Positions 8,728 through 17,984 of a stretch of 64,000 nt of DNA are shown in pieces. The notes below the pieces were generated by a model that did no database searches, had not been told where the DNA came from, and worked only from the letters and a program-made list of their open reading frames with translations. The stretch spans positions 186,001 to 250,000 of the forward strand of contig NZ_JBIFNP010000002.1 in NCBI RefSeq assembly GCF_043945595.1, in the 5' to 3' direction. Each line of letters starts with the position of its first letter. Position 1 is the stretch's first letter. The translations under genes were made by a program, and so were the position numbers. The stretch is from Paenibacillus_S sp043945595. GTDB taxonomy: Bacteria > Bacillota > Bacilli > Paenibacillales > NBRC-103111.

Positions 8728-10500
8728 TTATAAATTTTTGAAAAACTCGATAAAATAAGCGCCATACTTGAAAAACTTCGCTTCCCCGACCCCTTTGATC
8801 TTGAGCATGGCCGCAGGATTGGTCGGCTTGATGCCGCACATTTCGCGCAGCGTGCTGTCCGGGAACACGATATACGGAGGAATTCCCTCGCGCTTCGCGA
8901 TCTCGCTGCGCAGCCTGCGCAGCTCGTCGAACAGCTCGGCCTCCACCTCGCGGACGGCCGGCGCCTGCTTGATGCGCAGCTTCTGAACGACGCGCTCGCC
9001 GCCAGATAGCACGGCCTGGGCTTTCGCCTGAAGGCGCAGCACCGGATATTTGCCCTCCGTGATGAACAGATAGCCTTCCGCGACAAGCAGCTGAATCAGA
9101 TCGACGATTTCCTTCTCCGTCCGGTCCTTCAGCAGGCCGTACGTCGTTAATTCATCGAAGCCCATCTCGATGATCTTCTTGCTGCGCGATCCCTTGAGCA
9201 CCGCAGCTACCGTCGTCGCGCCGAAGCGCTCCTTCATCCGGCGGACGCAGGAGAAAATCTTTTGCGCCTCCACCGTAATGTCGGTCAGCTGCCTCTCCGT
9301 GCTGCAGCTGCTGCAGCGGCCGCAGTCCTCGCCATCGTCGCCGAAGTAGCGTACGATATAACGCTGCAGACACTGCGACGTATGACAGTAATCCGCCATC
9401 TGCTGCAGCCGGCGGTATTCCTGCCCCTGGCGCTCGGGGTCCCCGATCGACTGCTCAATCAGAAACTTCTGGATATGAATATCCTGCGGGCTGAACAACA
9501 GCATGCATTCGCTCGGCTCGCCATCCCGGCCCGCACGTCCCGCTTCCTGGTAATAGGCTTCCATATTTTTCGGCATATTATAGTGAATGACATACCGGAC
9601 ATTCGACTTGTCGATGCCCATGCCGAACGCATTGCTCGCCACTATGACGCGCACCTCGTCATACAGGAACTGCTCCTGCGCTTCGGCGCGCTCCTTATCG
9701 CTCATGCCTGCATGATACTTCCCTACGGGCACCTTCTGCTTGCGCAGCAGCTCGTACAGGTTGTCGACTTCCTTGCGGGTCGCCGCATAGACGATACCGA
9801 CCTCGTCGCTATGATCCCGGATATATTCGAGCATGACGTCCCGCTTGTTCTCGCCTTTGATGACCGAGAAGGCGAGATTCTCCCTCGCGAAGCCCGTCAC
9901 ATGCACCTTCGGCTCACGCAGCTGCAAGTGCCTGACGATATCCTCGCGCACCTGGTCCGTCGCCGTCGCCGTAAAGGCGGCGACAATCGGCCTGCGCGGA
10001 AGCAGCTCGACCAGCCGGCTGATCGCGAGATAGCTCGGGCGGAAGTCGTGCCCCCACTGCGATACGCAGTGCGCCTCGTCGACCGCAACCATCGGCACCT
10101 CCAGCTCGCTCAGCAGCTCCACGAAGCGCTCGGATTCGAGCCGCTCCGGCGCTACATAGAGCATCTTGTACTCGCCGCGCCTCGCGTTGCGGATGCGCAG
10201 CTCCACTTGAGCATAGCTCAAAGAGCTGTTGATATAGGTCGCGGGAATGCCGATGCTGTCCAGCCCGTCGACCTGATCCTTCATCAGCGAGATCAGCGGC
10301 GATACGACAATCGTCGTCCCCTCGAGCAGCATCGCCGGCACCTGGTAGCAGATCGATTTACCTCCGCCGGTCGGCATGATACCTAATGTATCGTGCCCGT
10401 CCAGCAAGCTTTGAATCACTTTCTTTTGCCCTTCACGAAACGTTCCGTAGCCATAATATGATTGAAGCAGCGTCTCCGCCTGCTGCATCGTCCCTATCAC
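8728..10500 (-). CDS. recQ: ATP-dependent DNA helicase RecQ
   Basis: A 590-residue superfamily 2 helicase that unwinds DNA 3' to 5' in recombination and fork repair. Walker A TGGGKS is at 44-49 and DEAH at 141-144, followed by the RecQ aromatic-rich loop HCVSQWGHDFRPSY. Motif VI is YYQEAGRAGRDG. The zinc-binding CGRCSSC of the RQC region lies near 380. A C-terminal HRDC domain (LREMCGIKP, then IKGVGEAKFFKYG) completes the standard architecture. It starts with GTG at 10500, which overlaps the TGA of the glycosyltransferase gene by 4 bases (GTGA), so the two are translationally coupled. Confidence 0.97.
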   Translation of the reverse strand: MIGTMQQAETLLQSYYGYGTFREGQKKVIQSLLDGHDTLGIMPTGGGKSICYQVPAMLLEGTTIVVSPLISLMKDQVDGLDSIGIPATYINSSLSYAQVELRIRNARRGEYKMLYVAPERLESERFVELLSELEVPMVAVDEAHCVSQWGHDFRPSYLAISRLVELLPRRPIVAAFTATATDQVREDIVRHLQLREPKVHVTGFARENLAFSVIKGENKRDVMLEYIRDHSDEVGIVYAATRKEVDNLYELLRKQKVPVGKYHAGMSDKERAEAQEQFLYDEVRVIVASNAFGMGIDKSNVRYVIHYNMPKNMEAYYQEAGRAGRDGEPSECMLLFSPQDIHIQKFLIEQSIGDPERQGQEYRRLQQMADYCHTSQCLQRYIVRYFGDDGEDCGRCSSCSTERQLTDITVEAQKIFSCVRRMKERFGATTVAAVLKGSRSKKIIEMGFDELTTYGLLKDRTEKEIVDLIQLLVAEGYLFITEGKYPVLRLQAKAQAVLSGGERVVQKLRIKQAPAVREVEAELFDELRRLRSEIAKREGIPPYIVFPDSTLREMCGIKPTNPAAMLKIKGVGEAKFFKYGAYFIEFFKNL

Positions 10501-11372
10501 AACGGTTCACCACTCCTTCCCCTTGCTCCCGCTTCTTCCTCTTCCGCCTTGCCCTTTCCGGCAGACAGCGCATAACGCGATACGATCGGCGCTCCGTCCC
10601 ACAGCACCTCTGTCGCCGCTTTACGCTGCTGCACCTCCGGCTCCTCCAATAAAACAAAAAAGTTTTTGGTCGGCAGCTCCCCGAGCCCGTGCTTGGCGGA
10701 CAGCCTGTCCAAATAAGGACGCATATCCTCATGGCTTCCGGACATGTTGTCCCCCTGCTCGGAAAAAGCGTACAGCGCGCTGGCCACCGGCACCCTTTTG
10801 ACCCGGTAATGCTCCGCCGCCCGCAGGTAGAAATCCCAATCCCAGTAATGGTGCATATCCGCATCGAACCGGATGAGCTTCTCCAAAATTTCCTTACGGA
10901 ACAGACAGCCTGAAGCGACGAACGTGGAAAACCGCCGCATCGCCGCCAGATCGCTGTCATAAGCGAACACGAACCGCTTCGTTGCCCGGCGCGTCGCCCC
11001 TTCCAGCACATAGTCGAATATTTCCACATCCGAATAGACGAGGTCTGCGTCGGCAATCGCCCGCATCATAGTTTCCACATGCGTCGGCAGCAGCAGGTCG
11101 TCGTCATCGCACAGCATAATATAATCATCCTGCACAAGCTCAAGACCGCGGTTGCGGGCATGAACATGCTTCAGGTTCGTTTCCAGATCGACCAGCGTTA
11201 TATCGAGCTCCGGATAGTCCTCCGAAATGAAATTCAGCGGCAGCCCCGCATCGTTCACGAGAATAATATGAAGACGGCGGTAGGTCTGCCTGTTCAGCGA
11301 TTCTATCAATTCGCTCACCATCGCATGCCGGTTAAACGTAGGAATAATGACCGATACCCACGGTTGTTCCAT
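10497..11372 (-). CDS. Family 2 glycosyltransferase
   Basis: A 291-residue GT-A fold transferase. It opens with VSVIIPTFNRHAMVSELIESL and has the nucleotide-sugar/metal motif CDDDD at about residue 95. It then shows the acceptor-side WDWDFYLRAAEHY. Substrate and product are unknown. The C-terminus is a charged Glu/Lys/Gly tail. The start at 11372 is preferred because GGAGGAGG precedes it and the protein then begins at the usual MEQPWVSVIIPT. It lies upstream of recQ and overlaps it, an unusual pairing with no obvious functional link. Confidence 0.88.
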   Translation of the reverse strand: MEQPWVSVIIPTFNRHAMVSELIESLNRQTYRRLHIILVNDAGLPLNFISEDYPELDITLVDLETNLKHVHARNRGLELVQDDYIMLCDDDDLLLPTHVETMMRAIADADLVYSDVEIFDYVLEGATRRATKRFVFAYDSDLAAMRRFSTFVASGCLFRKEILEKLIRFDADMHHYWDWDFYLRAAEHYRVKRVPVASALYAFSEQGDNMSGSHEDMRPYLDRLSAKHGLGELPTKNFFVLLEEPEVQQRKAATEVLWDGAPIVSRYALSAGKGKAEEEEAGARGRSGEPL

Positions 11373-11671
11373 ATTTGTTCCTCCTCCGCCCTTGGCTCCT
11401 GCCAGAAAAGCCGCTAATGACAAGATACCAAAAAAACAGATAAAGGGAAACCGATCTTTTGGCTCACCTTCCCTTTGCCTCCCGAAAAAGGCCGTTCCAT
11501 AATTTAACTTTTAGTATGTTCATACAATCCTCTATAATAGGATGACAACGTTTTGCCCTAGTATTTCGTATAATACATAGAGGGACGTTTCGTTCTTCTT
11601 GCGAAATAGGTTCAAGGTTGTTGGATTGCGACACGATACGTGTATAAGACTCACCTGGGAGGAAATTCATC

Positions 11672-12484
11672 ATGAGACGGTTATGGAAACAAAGGGTTGC
11701 CCCTATCGCTCTGTCGGTCTGCATGATGCTGTCGTGGGCAGTTCCGGCGTCAGCCGATGCCGAGGACGCTTCAGCCGCGGAGCAGGTGCAAATCTATATG
11801 GGCCAGCAAAAAACAGACTGGGAGCAGCCTCCTTATATCGATAACGGCAATACGATGGTCCCGATGCGCGCCTTATTTGAAAAGCTTGGCTTTGCCGTAA
11901 CATGGGATAATGCCGAGCGGAAGGCGATTGCCAGCAAGGGCGACTTGAGCATATCGCTGCCGATCGGCAGCGGGACGGCTTCAGTCAACCAGATCCAGTA
12001 TTATCTCGATGCGGCACCCGTGATCCGGGAGGGCAGCACCTACATGCCGCTGCGCTTTGTCAGCGAAGCGGCCGGCGCCGAGGTGCTGTGGGACAGCGCG
12101 ACCCACACGGTGACGGTGCAGCCGATCGAGGACGCGCAGCAGAGCATTCGTCATCTGATTGACCACGTCACGCAAAGCAGCAGCTTTCTGCAAAGAGCCG
12201 TGGCCATCACCGGGGGCGACGGGATCAAACGAAACGAGACCGAGGTGCTGACCCTTCAAATGAATGGCCAGGGCAGCTCCGCCGAGGTGACCTTCGAGGT
12301 CGGCTTTACCGTCTCCACTGCGGTCAAGAGCGACCATGGCGTCACCATTTCCCCGTCCGAGTCGGTCGTTTACGAATTTAAGGGCGAAGTGTACAAGGAC
12401 AGCGCAGGACAATGGCTGCTCCGGACCGGTATCGATTCCCTGCCTTATGTACTGCAGGAGAAGAAGCCTTTTATGGATTCCTAG
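11672..12484 (+). CDS. Secreted protein with copper amine oxidase N-terminal-like domain
   Basis: A 270-residue protein with a signal peptide (RRLWKQRVAPIALSVCMMLS, then cleavage near ASADA). Two repeats of the small domain found at the N-terminus of some copper amine oxidases follow: MVPMRALFEKLGFAVTWDN and YMPLRFVSEAAGAEVLWDS. In Paenibacillus this domain is common in cell-surface proteins and does not imply oxidase activity. The C-terminal 120 residues have no recognised domain. GGAGG precedes the ATG. Confidence 0.85.
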   Translation: MRRLWKQRVAPIALSVCMMLSWAVPASADAEDASAAEQVQIYMGQQKTDWEQPPYIDNGNTMVPMRALFEKLGFAVTWDNAERKAIASKGDLSISLPIGSGTASVNQIQYYLDAAPVIREGSTYMPLRFVSEAAGAEVLWDSATHTVTVQPIEDAQQSIRHLIDHVTQSSSFLQRAVAITGGDGIKRNETEVLTLQMNGQGSSAEVTFEVGFTVSTAVKSDHGVTISPSESVVYEFKGEVYKDSAGQWLLRTGIDSLPYVLQEKKPFMDS

Positions 12485-12513
12485 AGGACATTCATCCAGC
12501 CGCAAAGACCGCC

Positions 12514-12551
12514 AAAGCCGTGCGTCAGCCTTCCAGGCTCCGCACGGCTTT
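12514..12551. terminator. Bidirectional terminator
   Basis: AAAGCCGTGCG / CGCACGGCTTT form an 11-bp stem followed by TTTTG. It separates the convergent secreted-protein and EcsC genes. Confidence 0.8.
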
Positions 12552-12586
12552 TTGTGCGGTTTCTTTTTGCCGGTTCACGATGCTGA

Positions 12587-13543
12587 CTATTTCGCTTTCA
12601 GGCTCGCTTTCGCCGACTCGATCGCCCGGACGACAGGCTCCTCTCCATACCGGTCATACAGATGAAGCCTGCGGAAATAATCTTTGGCATTCGTATGATT
12701 CATTTGCTGAAATGCCACATTCAGTCCTCCGTTCAGCACCGCTCCGGCAATCGGGATCAGCAGGCCCAGCTCCTTTTCCGTCACGATAATGCCCAACCGT
12801 TCGGCGACAAAACGTACCAGACGGATCAGCTGAGGGGAAGCGCCATCCTTGACAAGCCCTTTGGCCAGCTCCCCCGTATGCCTGGAAGCGAATTTGACCG
12901 ATTCGCGGATTTCGCTGATAGCTGCGGCCTTTGTGACCATAAACCCTTCATCGGAAGCGTCCGAGGTAGGAGCCATCGCCGCCAAAATATGCGGAAGGTG
13001 AGCCGGGTTGCTCGACGGATAGCCGTACGAGGCGGCAATCTGGCAAATATGTCTGGACATCATCGTCATCGATGCCGCCACATCGGCAATGACGACGGAC
13101 GGAATAGCGATCTGAGCGAACGGAACCGCTTCGAGCAGGGTCGTCGCCGCTCCCATCACGGCTCCCTCCGTCGCTACGATAAAGGCGTTGCTGACGTCGA
13201 AGGCATCGGCCACTTTGTCCTTTTGCAGCAAGGGAAGTCCGCGGACAGACTCAAGCTCGCCGGTGTCGAGCTGCCATTTTTTCTTATACTCCTTGCGGAT
13301 GCCTTCCGCATTCGTAAGCGTATTGGCCGCCTGAATCGTCTTTATCAACGACTTCTCGATGGTCGCGTCGATCGACCGGATCGCTTTTTGCACATACCGG
13401 TTTTCGGAGCGGTGGGCGATATCGAGCACTTTGGACACCGGCTTTCCCGCCAGCTCCAGCGCCGTTTTCACCGGGCTCGGCTTCACTTCATTACGGGCAA
13501 TTTCTTCAATAACCTGTTCCTCATACTCCTCGAACGCAGACAT
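12587..13543 (-). CDS. EcsC family protein
   Basis: A 318-residue protein with the EcsC-family pattern: a charged N-terminal helix (FEEYEEQVIEEIARNE), then AIRSIDATIEKSLIKTIQAAN, then a hydrophobic central part (GAVMGAATTLLEAVPFAQIAIPSVVIADVAASMTMM is one continuous helical region near residues 125-165). In Bacillus EcsC is encoded beside the EcsAB transporter, but many free-standing copies exist with unknown function. No ABC transporter genes adjoin this copy. The start has GGGGATTC rather than a strong ribosome site. Confidence 0.85.
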   Translation of the reverse strand: MSAFEEYEEQVIEEIARNEVKPSPVKTALELAGKPVSKVLDIAHRSENRYVQKAIRSIDATIEKSLIKTIQAANTLTNAEGIRKEYKKKWQLDTGELESVRGLPLLQKDKVADAFDVSNAFIVATEGAVMGAATTLLEAVPFAQIAIPSVVIADVAASMTMMSRHICQIAASYGYPSSNPAHLPHILAAMAPTSDASDEGFMVTKAAAISEIRESVKFASRHTGELAKGLVKDGASPQLIRLVRFVAERLGIIVTEKELGLLIPIAGAVLNGGLNVAFQQMNHTNAKDYFRRLHLYDRYGEEPVVRAIESAKASLKAK

Positions 13544-13740
13544 AGCCGAATCCCCTTTCCCAATCCCTCTTCTACTTTATATTATACCCCGCTTCGCGAT
13601 AGCTGCACGATCCATCCGGTGATTCGCGGGTGATTGGCTGCTTGTCCAACCGGGTAAGTAGAACCATGCCGGCCGCTTCTTTCTTGGAGCTTCACCGTAA
13701 AACCTGCCGGCAAATTTACAGCAGGAAGGGTGCCATTCTT

Positions 13741-14043
13741 ATGAAAACTGCAACGGACTTATTTCAAACCAGCGACATCGTATCGGAAACCGGCGATTAT
13801 ATTTGCAAGGCCGGCGTATCGAAAAAGCTGCAAAAGGGATACCCCTTTCCCGATTGTCCGGTAACGAATGAACCGACCACCTGGAGACATGCCGATCATG
13901 TACACCGCTCGGGCGACCGGGTCACGGAGGCTGGCTCCTATACGGATGCAGACGGCCAAACGCTTGAGTTAAATCCTGGGGACACGTTTCCGAACTGCCC
14001 TAAATCAGGACAGCCGACGACCTGGAAGCATGCTAAAGCTTAA
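13741..14043 (+). CDS. Small protein with two YjzC-like repeats
   Basis: A 100-residue protein made of two tandem copies of one small unit. The first reads ETGDYICKAG, KKLQKGYPFPDCP, PTTWRHA. The second reads EAGSYTDADGQTLELNPGDTFPNCP, PTTWKHA. Each ends in CP-x(5)-PTTW-x-HA. The single-unit protein at 5887-6141 follows the same pattern. Cys and His pairs suggest possible metal binding, but this is inference. GGAAGG lies 10 bases before the ATG at 13741, which is preferred over an upstream in-frame start. Confidence 0.75.
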   Translation: MKTATDLFQTSDIVSETGDYICKAGVSKKLQKGYPFPDCPVTNEPTTWRHADHVHRSGDRVTEAGSYTDADGQTLELNPGDTFPNCPKSGQPTTWKHAKA

Positions 14044-14205
14044 TAATGTAAAATCTTAATAGCGTTAATTTAGCTATCTCTTTACAGTTCATACAGACGG
14101 ATATACGAACACCGGCGGGGCATGGAGCGGAGAGACACATTCGTTCGGAGAGGAATACAGCCTAGCCGCCGTCAAACTGTTCAAGAGATAGCCATGGGTT
14201 GAAAA

Positions 14206-14251
14206 AAAGACACCGGGATACAGGAAGCCTCTTCCTTGTTCCGGTGTCTTT
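14206..14251. terminator. Terminator downstream of the GNAT gene
   Basis: AAAGACACCGG / CCGGTGTCTTT form an 11-bp stem, with an inner AGGAAG / CTTCCT stem. The A-run at 14202-14208 becomes a T-run on the minus strand, directly after the GNAT gene stop. Confidence 0.75.
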
Positions 14252-14262
14252 ATGCGTATTTC

Positions 14263-14943
14263 TTACAGCGGCAGCAATCCGATCCGATCCCGCTGCTTCA
14301 GCTGTTCTACCATGGCGTACCAAGCCTGCGGCTTGTTCGGCAGGATGGCATAGTACGTTTCCAAAAAGGATGAAACCAGCGAAGCCGGTATGCTGGCCAG
14401 CTCCTCGACATCCACACCGAAAGACATGAAGCCCAAATCCAGCTCCTGTACGGCCGCCCCGTCCTGCTGCCACGAAGGATGAACGTAGCTGAGATCCAGC
14501 TTCCGGTATCCCAGGTGGGCCAGCACTTCGCGACGAACGAAAGGGTCCATCGGCTTCACGCCGCCGAAGCTGTGATCCTGAGCCAGGTATGGATTGTAGA
14601 TCTCCGCAAACATCCCTTGCAGCCGGCCGCCGCTTTGCTGAACAAGCGACAGCAAATCCTGCGTACGCTGCTTCACCAGGAACGGTCCGATACCCAGACC
14701 CTCGCGGCCGATAATCGTGAAATCGGTCATCGCTACCTGCATATCGTCGTAATAGCGGTACTCTGTAGCCCCCACAACAATGCCTTCATGAACCGCGACA
14801 AATACCCGGATGCCCGGGTCAGTGCAGCGGCCCGCCCATGCCTCGAAGGCGAGCACTTCCTCGGGCGGGAATACGGTCTGCATCAGCCCATGCATTTGCT
14901 TGAAATACGGATCGGAAATATGAGTAATCCGATGATAATCCAT
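14263..14943 (-). CDS. GNAT-like N-acetyltransferase
   Basis: A 226-residue protein with a GNAT-like fold. Features are FPPEEVLAFEAWAGRC, VAVHEGIVVGATEYRYY and FTIIGREGLGIGPFLVKQ, the last a divergent acetyl-CoA loop (Q/R-x-x-G-x-G/A). A later MFAEIYNPYLAQDH and HLGYRKLDLSYVHP fit the C-terminal part. The acceptor substrate is unknown. GGAGTGGAGCG lies before the ATG. It is a single-gene unit ending in the hairpin at 14206-14251. Confidence 0.75.
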   Translation of the reverse strand: MDYHRITHISDPYFKQMHGLMQTVFPPEEVLAFEAWAGRCTDPGIRVFVAVHEGIVVGATEYRYYDDMQVAMTDFTIIGREGLGIGPFLVKQRTQDLLSLVQQSGGRLQGMFAEIYNPYLAQDHSFGGVKPMDPFVRREVLAHLGYRKLDLSYVHPSWQQDGAAVQELDLGFMSFGVDVEELASIPASLVSSFLETYYAILPNKPQAWYAMVEQLKQRDRIGLLPL

Positions 14944-15281
14944 GTCTTACGCTCCACTCCTCTCACAACTATACGGCTAGTATATCAAGGAGAGGAGCCG
15001 TTTTCCAGAAGAGGCGTCCTGTCTTGGCGGCATCTTTCGGCCGCATCGGTCGGCCTCGCCGTCTGCAAGCTTGAAGTTCGACTGGGCCGCCGCCGGTTAT
15101 GGAGCAGGGACGGTCGAGAGGCCCCCTACACAAGGTCTCGCATGGATGCGCCGCAGCTGCAGCCCGACGCCGGCCTATGCTTGAGTCGTGAAATCAGCAG
15201 CCAAAGGAGGGGCACAGGTGTCGGCCCTTTCGTTAAAGGCCAAGTCCGGCGCGAATCCGTTCCTGCCTCGCGCCTACCTCC
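14944..15281. other. Intergenic stretch without a recognised gene
   Basis: About 340 GC-rich bases between the GNAT gene and the end of the phosphotransferase gene. I see no gene. A ribosome-site-like AGGAGGGG at 15207-15214 precedes a plus-strand frame that runs antisense into the phosphotransferase gene; I regard that frame as a shadow. Confidence 0.5.
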
Positions 15282-17969
15282 TCAGCTTCGGCGCTCCTCT
15301 TCGCTGCGCTTCAGCACCAGCACGTAGCCGCGCGTACCGTCCAGGCGGATCGTATCGCCGTCCTGAATCCGCTGCGTCGCCCCGTCGATGCCGACGACGG
15401 CGGGCAGTCCGTATTCCCGCGCGACGACCGCGCCGTGGGTCATCAGCCCGCCGACCTCCATCACCAGGCCGACGGCCGAATGAAACAGCGGCGTCCAGCC
15501 GGGGTCCGTGAACGGGGCGATCATAATCTCGCCCTTGTTCAGCTTCGCCTCCTCCGGCCGCATCACGACGCGGGCTACGCCTTCGACCACGCCCGCCGAT
15601 ACCGGCGTGCCGAGCAGCGCGCCCTCCGGCGCCTCCTGCCGCCTGCGGCGGCCGGTCAAGAGCTCGCCCTCGCTCGTCATCAGCCGCGGCGGCGTCAGCG
15701 AACGGAAGCGGTCGTACTCGCGCTTCCTCGCCTCCAGCATGGACGCGAGGCCGTCCGTGCGCCCTTCCTGCAGGAGACGCTTCAGCTCCTCCAGCGTCAA
15801 ATAAAACACATCGTCTGCGGCTCCCAGCACACCGGCTTCGGCCAGTTTGCGGCCTTCCTCCTGCAAGATGAGCCGAATGCGGCCGAACCGCCGGATCAAG
15901 CCGTACTTCGGATGCTCCCGAAGGCCCATCAGCCCCCGGAACACCCGCAGCAGCCTCCGCATGAGCCTTACCTTCAGCCAGCCGAACGGCTGGCGGCGCA
16001 GCTTATCTAATAGCTCCAAACCGGCCGCCTCCGCTTCCCTGGCGCCCTGCTCGAATTTGAGCCGGTGCTCCCCCGGCTCCAATGTCCGCATATGGCTGTC
16101 GATGGACGGCAGCAGCGTACTTGCATCCTCGTACCAGCGCGGCCGCGTAATGTCGATCTCGCCCGGACAGCGCATGCCGTAGCGCTCCATAAAGCGGTCC
16201 CACAGCGTGCCGAAGATATCCCCGCCTTCGACCGTCCTAAGCTTCTCGCGGAAACGCAGGCCGTCCCCTTCGCGTATCAGCGCAGCCACCTGCGGGTAGG
16301 GTCTCGCGGCATCCGCCAAATCTCCAATCTGCAGCCCCATCTCGCTGGTCACATTGCCAGGCAGCGATTTGATCAGCACCGCCATCCTATCGGAGCCGGG
16401 CAGCCATCGGGCGATCAATGCGGCGGTAAGCTTGGAGGCGACAACGCCCGACAAAGGATAAGCCATCATCTGCTGAAATAAAATGCGCAGCGTCTCTCCC
16501 GCCAGCTCCTGTACCCGCTCGATCCGCGCGGCTCCCGATAAACCGGACAAGCGATCGGCGCCCTTTTGCTCAAAACTCTTCATCCGCGCGGATATTTCCG
16601 CGCCGCTCTTGGAGGGCGAGGCGATCAGCAGGTTGCGAAGCAGCCGGACGACGATCGGACGGGCAAAGCCTATAACGCTGCGGCCCAATCCCGGCTCCTT
16701 GGGCAGCCGGCTGATCACCTCTTCGCGCTGCACGAATTCCTCGACACCGGCGGCCATGGCCTCGTCTACGTTGCCCAATATTTTAGGGAGCCCCCTGCGC
16801 GCCGGCTTCAACGTCAGCAGCTTGGTGATATCGATAAACATCCTGCCGCCTGCCGTATAGGTGAAGCTGCTTTCGGCCGTGAGGCTCTTCTTGCCGAAAG
16901 GGAAAATGGTACGCAATACTGACAAGCCCATCGGCTTGACGGCATCCGTCATCATCTGCTGATGACCGAACGACATGAGCAGGTGCGGCGGCTCGCCCGC
17001 CGCCGCGGCGATCGCCGGGAGCGGATAGAGCGAGGTGATCGGACGGCTCTGCACAAGGAACAAGCGCCCGTCCGCCACACACCATTCGATATCCTGATCC
17101 GTGCCGTAATGCCGTTTCACCCGCTCGCCTAAGGCAGCCAGCTCCATAATGACGGCATCGTCCAGCGCCTGATGCTCCTGCACCGCTTCGGCCAGCTCGC
17201 GGGTTTCCGTTCCGCCCTCGGGCAGCGCAAAGATAGCCAGCTTTTTCTTCGCCACCTGCTTCGATACAATGGAGCCTCCTCGCACCCGGTACAGATCCGC
17301 GGATACCAGCCCGGACACCAGCGCCTCGCCAAGCCCGAAGCTGGCGTCGATGGAGATCGTGCCCCGGTGCCCGCTGACCGGATCGGCTGTAAACATAATT
17401 CCCGACACATCCGGGAATACCATCTGCTGGACGACAACGGACAGCAGCACCGAACGGTGGTCAAAGCCGTTTTTTGCCCGGTACGAAATCGCCCGGTTCG
17501 TAAAAAGCGACGCCCAGCAGCGCCGGACGGCCTGAAGCAGCGCTTCCTCTCCCCGCACGTTCAGGTACGTGTCCTGCTGTCCCGCAAACGAGGCCGAAGG
17601 CAGATCCTCCGCCGTTGCGCTGGAGCGCACCGCATAGGCGCGCTCCGCTTCTGCGCGGCTCCATGCGCCGGTTATCGCCGAGCGGATGGGCGCCGGGATG
17701 GGCACCGAGGTCAAGTGCTCCCGAATATGCCGTCCCAGCTCGGCAATCTGCTCCAGCTGATCGGCCTCCAGCTCATCCAGCCGGTCAAAAAAGCGCTCCA
17801 TCTCCCCGCTGCCGGCAATAAAATCCCGGTAAGCCGCTGTCGTCACGCAGAATCCCGGCGGCACAGGAAAGCCCGCACGGGTCATTTCTCCCAGGTTAGC
17901 GCCTTTGCCGCCGACCAGCGGCAGGCTGGCTTTATCCAGCCGTTCGAAATCGAGAACATAGACGTCCAT
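15282..17969 (-). CDS. PEP-utilising phosphotransferase, rifampicin phosphotransferase / PEP synthase-like
   Basis: An 895-residue dikinase-type enzyme. An N-terminal ATP-grasp domain starts at SLPLVGGKGANLGEM (residues 15-29) and includes RSSATAEDLPSASFAGQQDTYL. A helical middle region follows. A swivelling phosphohistidine domain ends the protein, with GGLMTHGAVVAREYGLPAVVG about 50 residues from the C-terminus; its His is the phosphate carrier. The layout and the motif TDPGWTPLFHSAVGLVMEVGG resemble rifampicin phosphotransferases, which inactivate rifamycins, more than housekeeping PEP synthase. True substrate is unproven. It lies 15 bases downstream of a TetR regulator in one operon, which fits an inducible detoxification enzyme. 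Confidence 0.85.
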   Translation of the reverse strand: MDVYVLDFERLDKASLPLVGGKGANLGEMTRAGFPVPPGFCVTTAAYRDFIAGSGEMERFFDRLDELEADQLEQIAELGRHIREHLTSVPIPAPIRSAITGAWSRAEAERAYAVRSSATAEDLPSASFAGQQDTYLNVRGEEALLQAVRRCWASLFTNRAISYRAKNGFDHRSVLLSVVVQQMVFPDVSGIMFTADPVSGHRGTISIDASFGLGEALVSGLVSADLYRVRGGSIVSKQVAKKKLAIFALPEGGTETRELAEAVQEHQALDDAVIMELAALGERVKRHYGTDQDIEWCVADGRLFLVQSRPITSLYPLPAIAAAAGEPPHLLMSFGHQQMMTDAVKPMGLSVLRTIFPFGKKSLTAESSFTYTAGGRMFIDITKLLTLKPARRGLPKILGNVDEAMAAGVEEFVQREEVISRLPKEPGLGRSVIGFARPIVVRLLRNLLIASPSKSGAEISARMKSFEQKGADRLSGLSGAARIERVQELAGETLRILFQQMMAYPLSGVVASKLTAALIARWLPGSDRMAVLIKSLPGNVTSEMGLQIGDLADAARPYPQVAALIREGDGLRFREKLRTVEGGDIFGTLWDRFMERYGMRCPGEIDITRPRWYEDASTLLPSIDSHMRTLEPGEHRLKFEQGAREAEAAGLELLDKLRRQPFGWLKVRLMRRLLRVFRGLMGLREHPKYGLIRRFGRIRLILQEEGRKLAEAGVLGAADDVFYLTLEELKRLLQEGRTDGLASMLEARKREYDRFRSLTPPRLMTSEGELLTGRRRRQEAPEGALLGTPVSAGVVEGVARVVMRPEEAKLNKGEIMIAPFTDPGWTPLFHSAVGLVMEVGGLMTHGAVVAREYGLPAVVGIDGATQRIQDGDTIRLDGTRGYVLVLKRSEEERRS

Positions 17970-17984
17970 TACGCAGCACGCTCC

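Noticed and set aside
9262..10386. A 374-residue open frame on the plus strand
   Set aside because: It runs antisense through recQ, whose motifs are complete; the frame reflects GC-rich codon bias.
14067..14190. Possible gene remnant (frame ending TNTGGAWSGETHSFGEE then SLAAVKLFKR)
   Set aside because: It reads like coding sequence but has no start or ribosome site and I could not recognise a family; too weak to list as a pseudogene.
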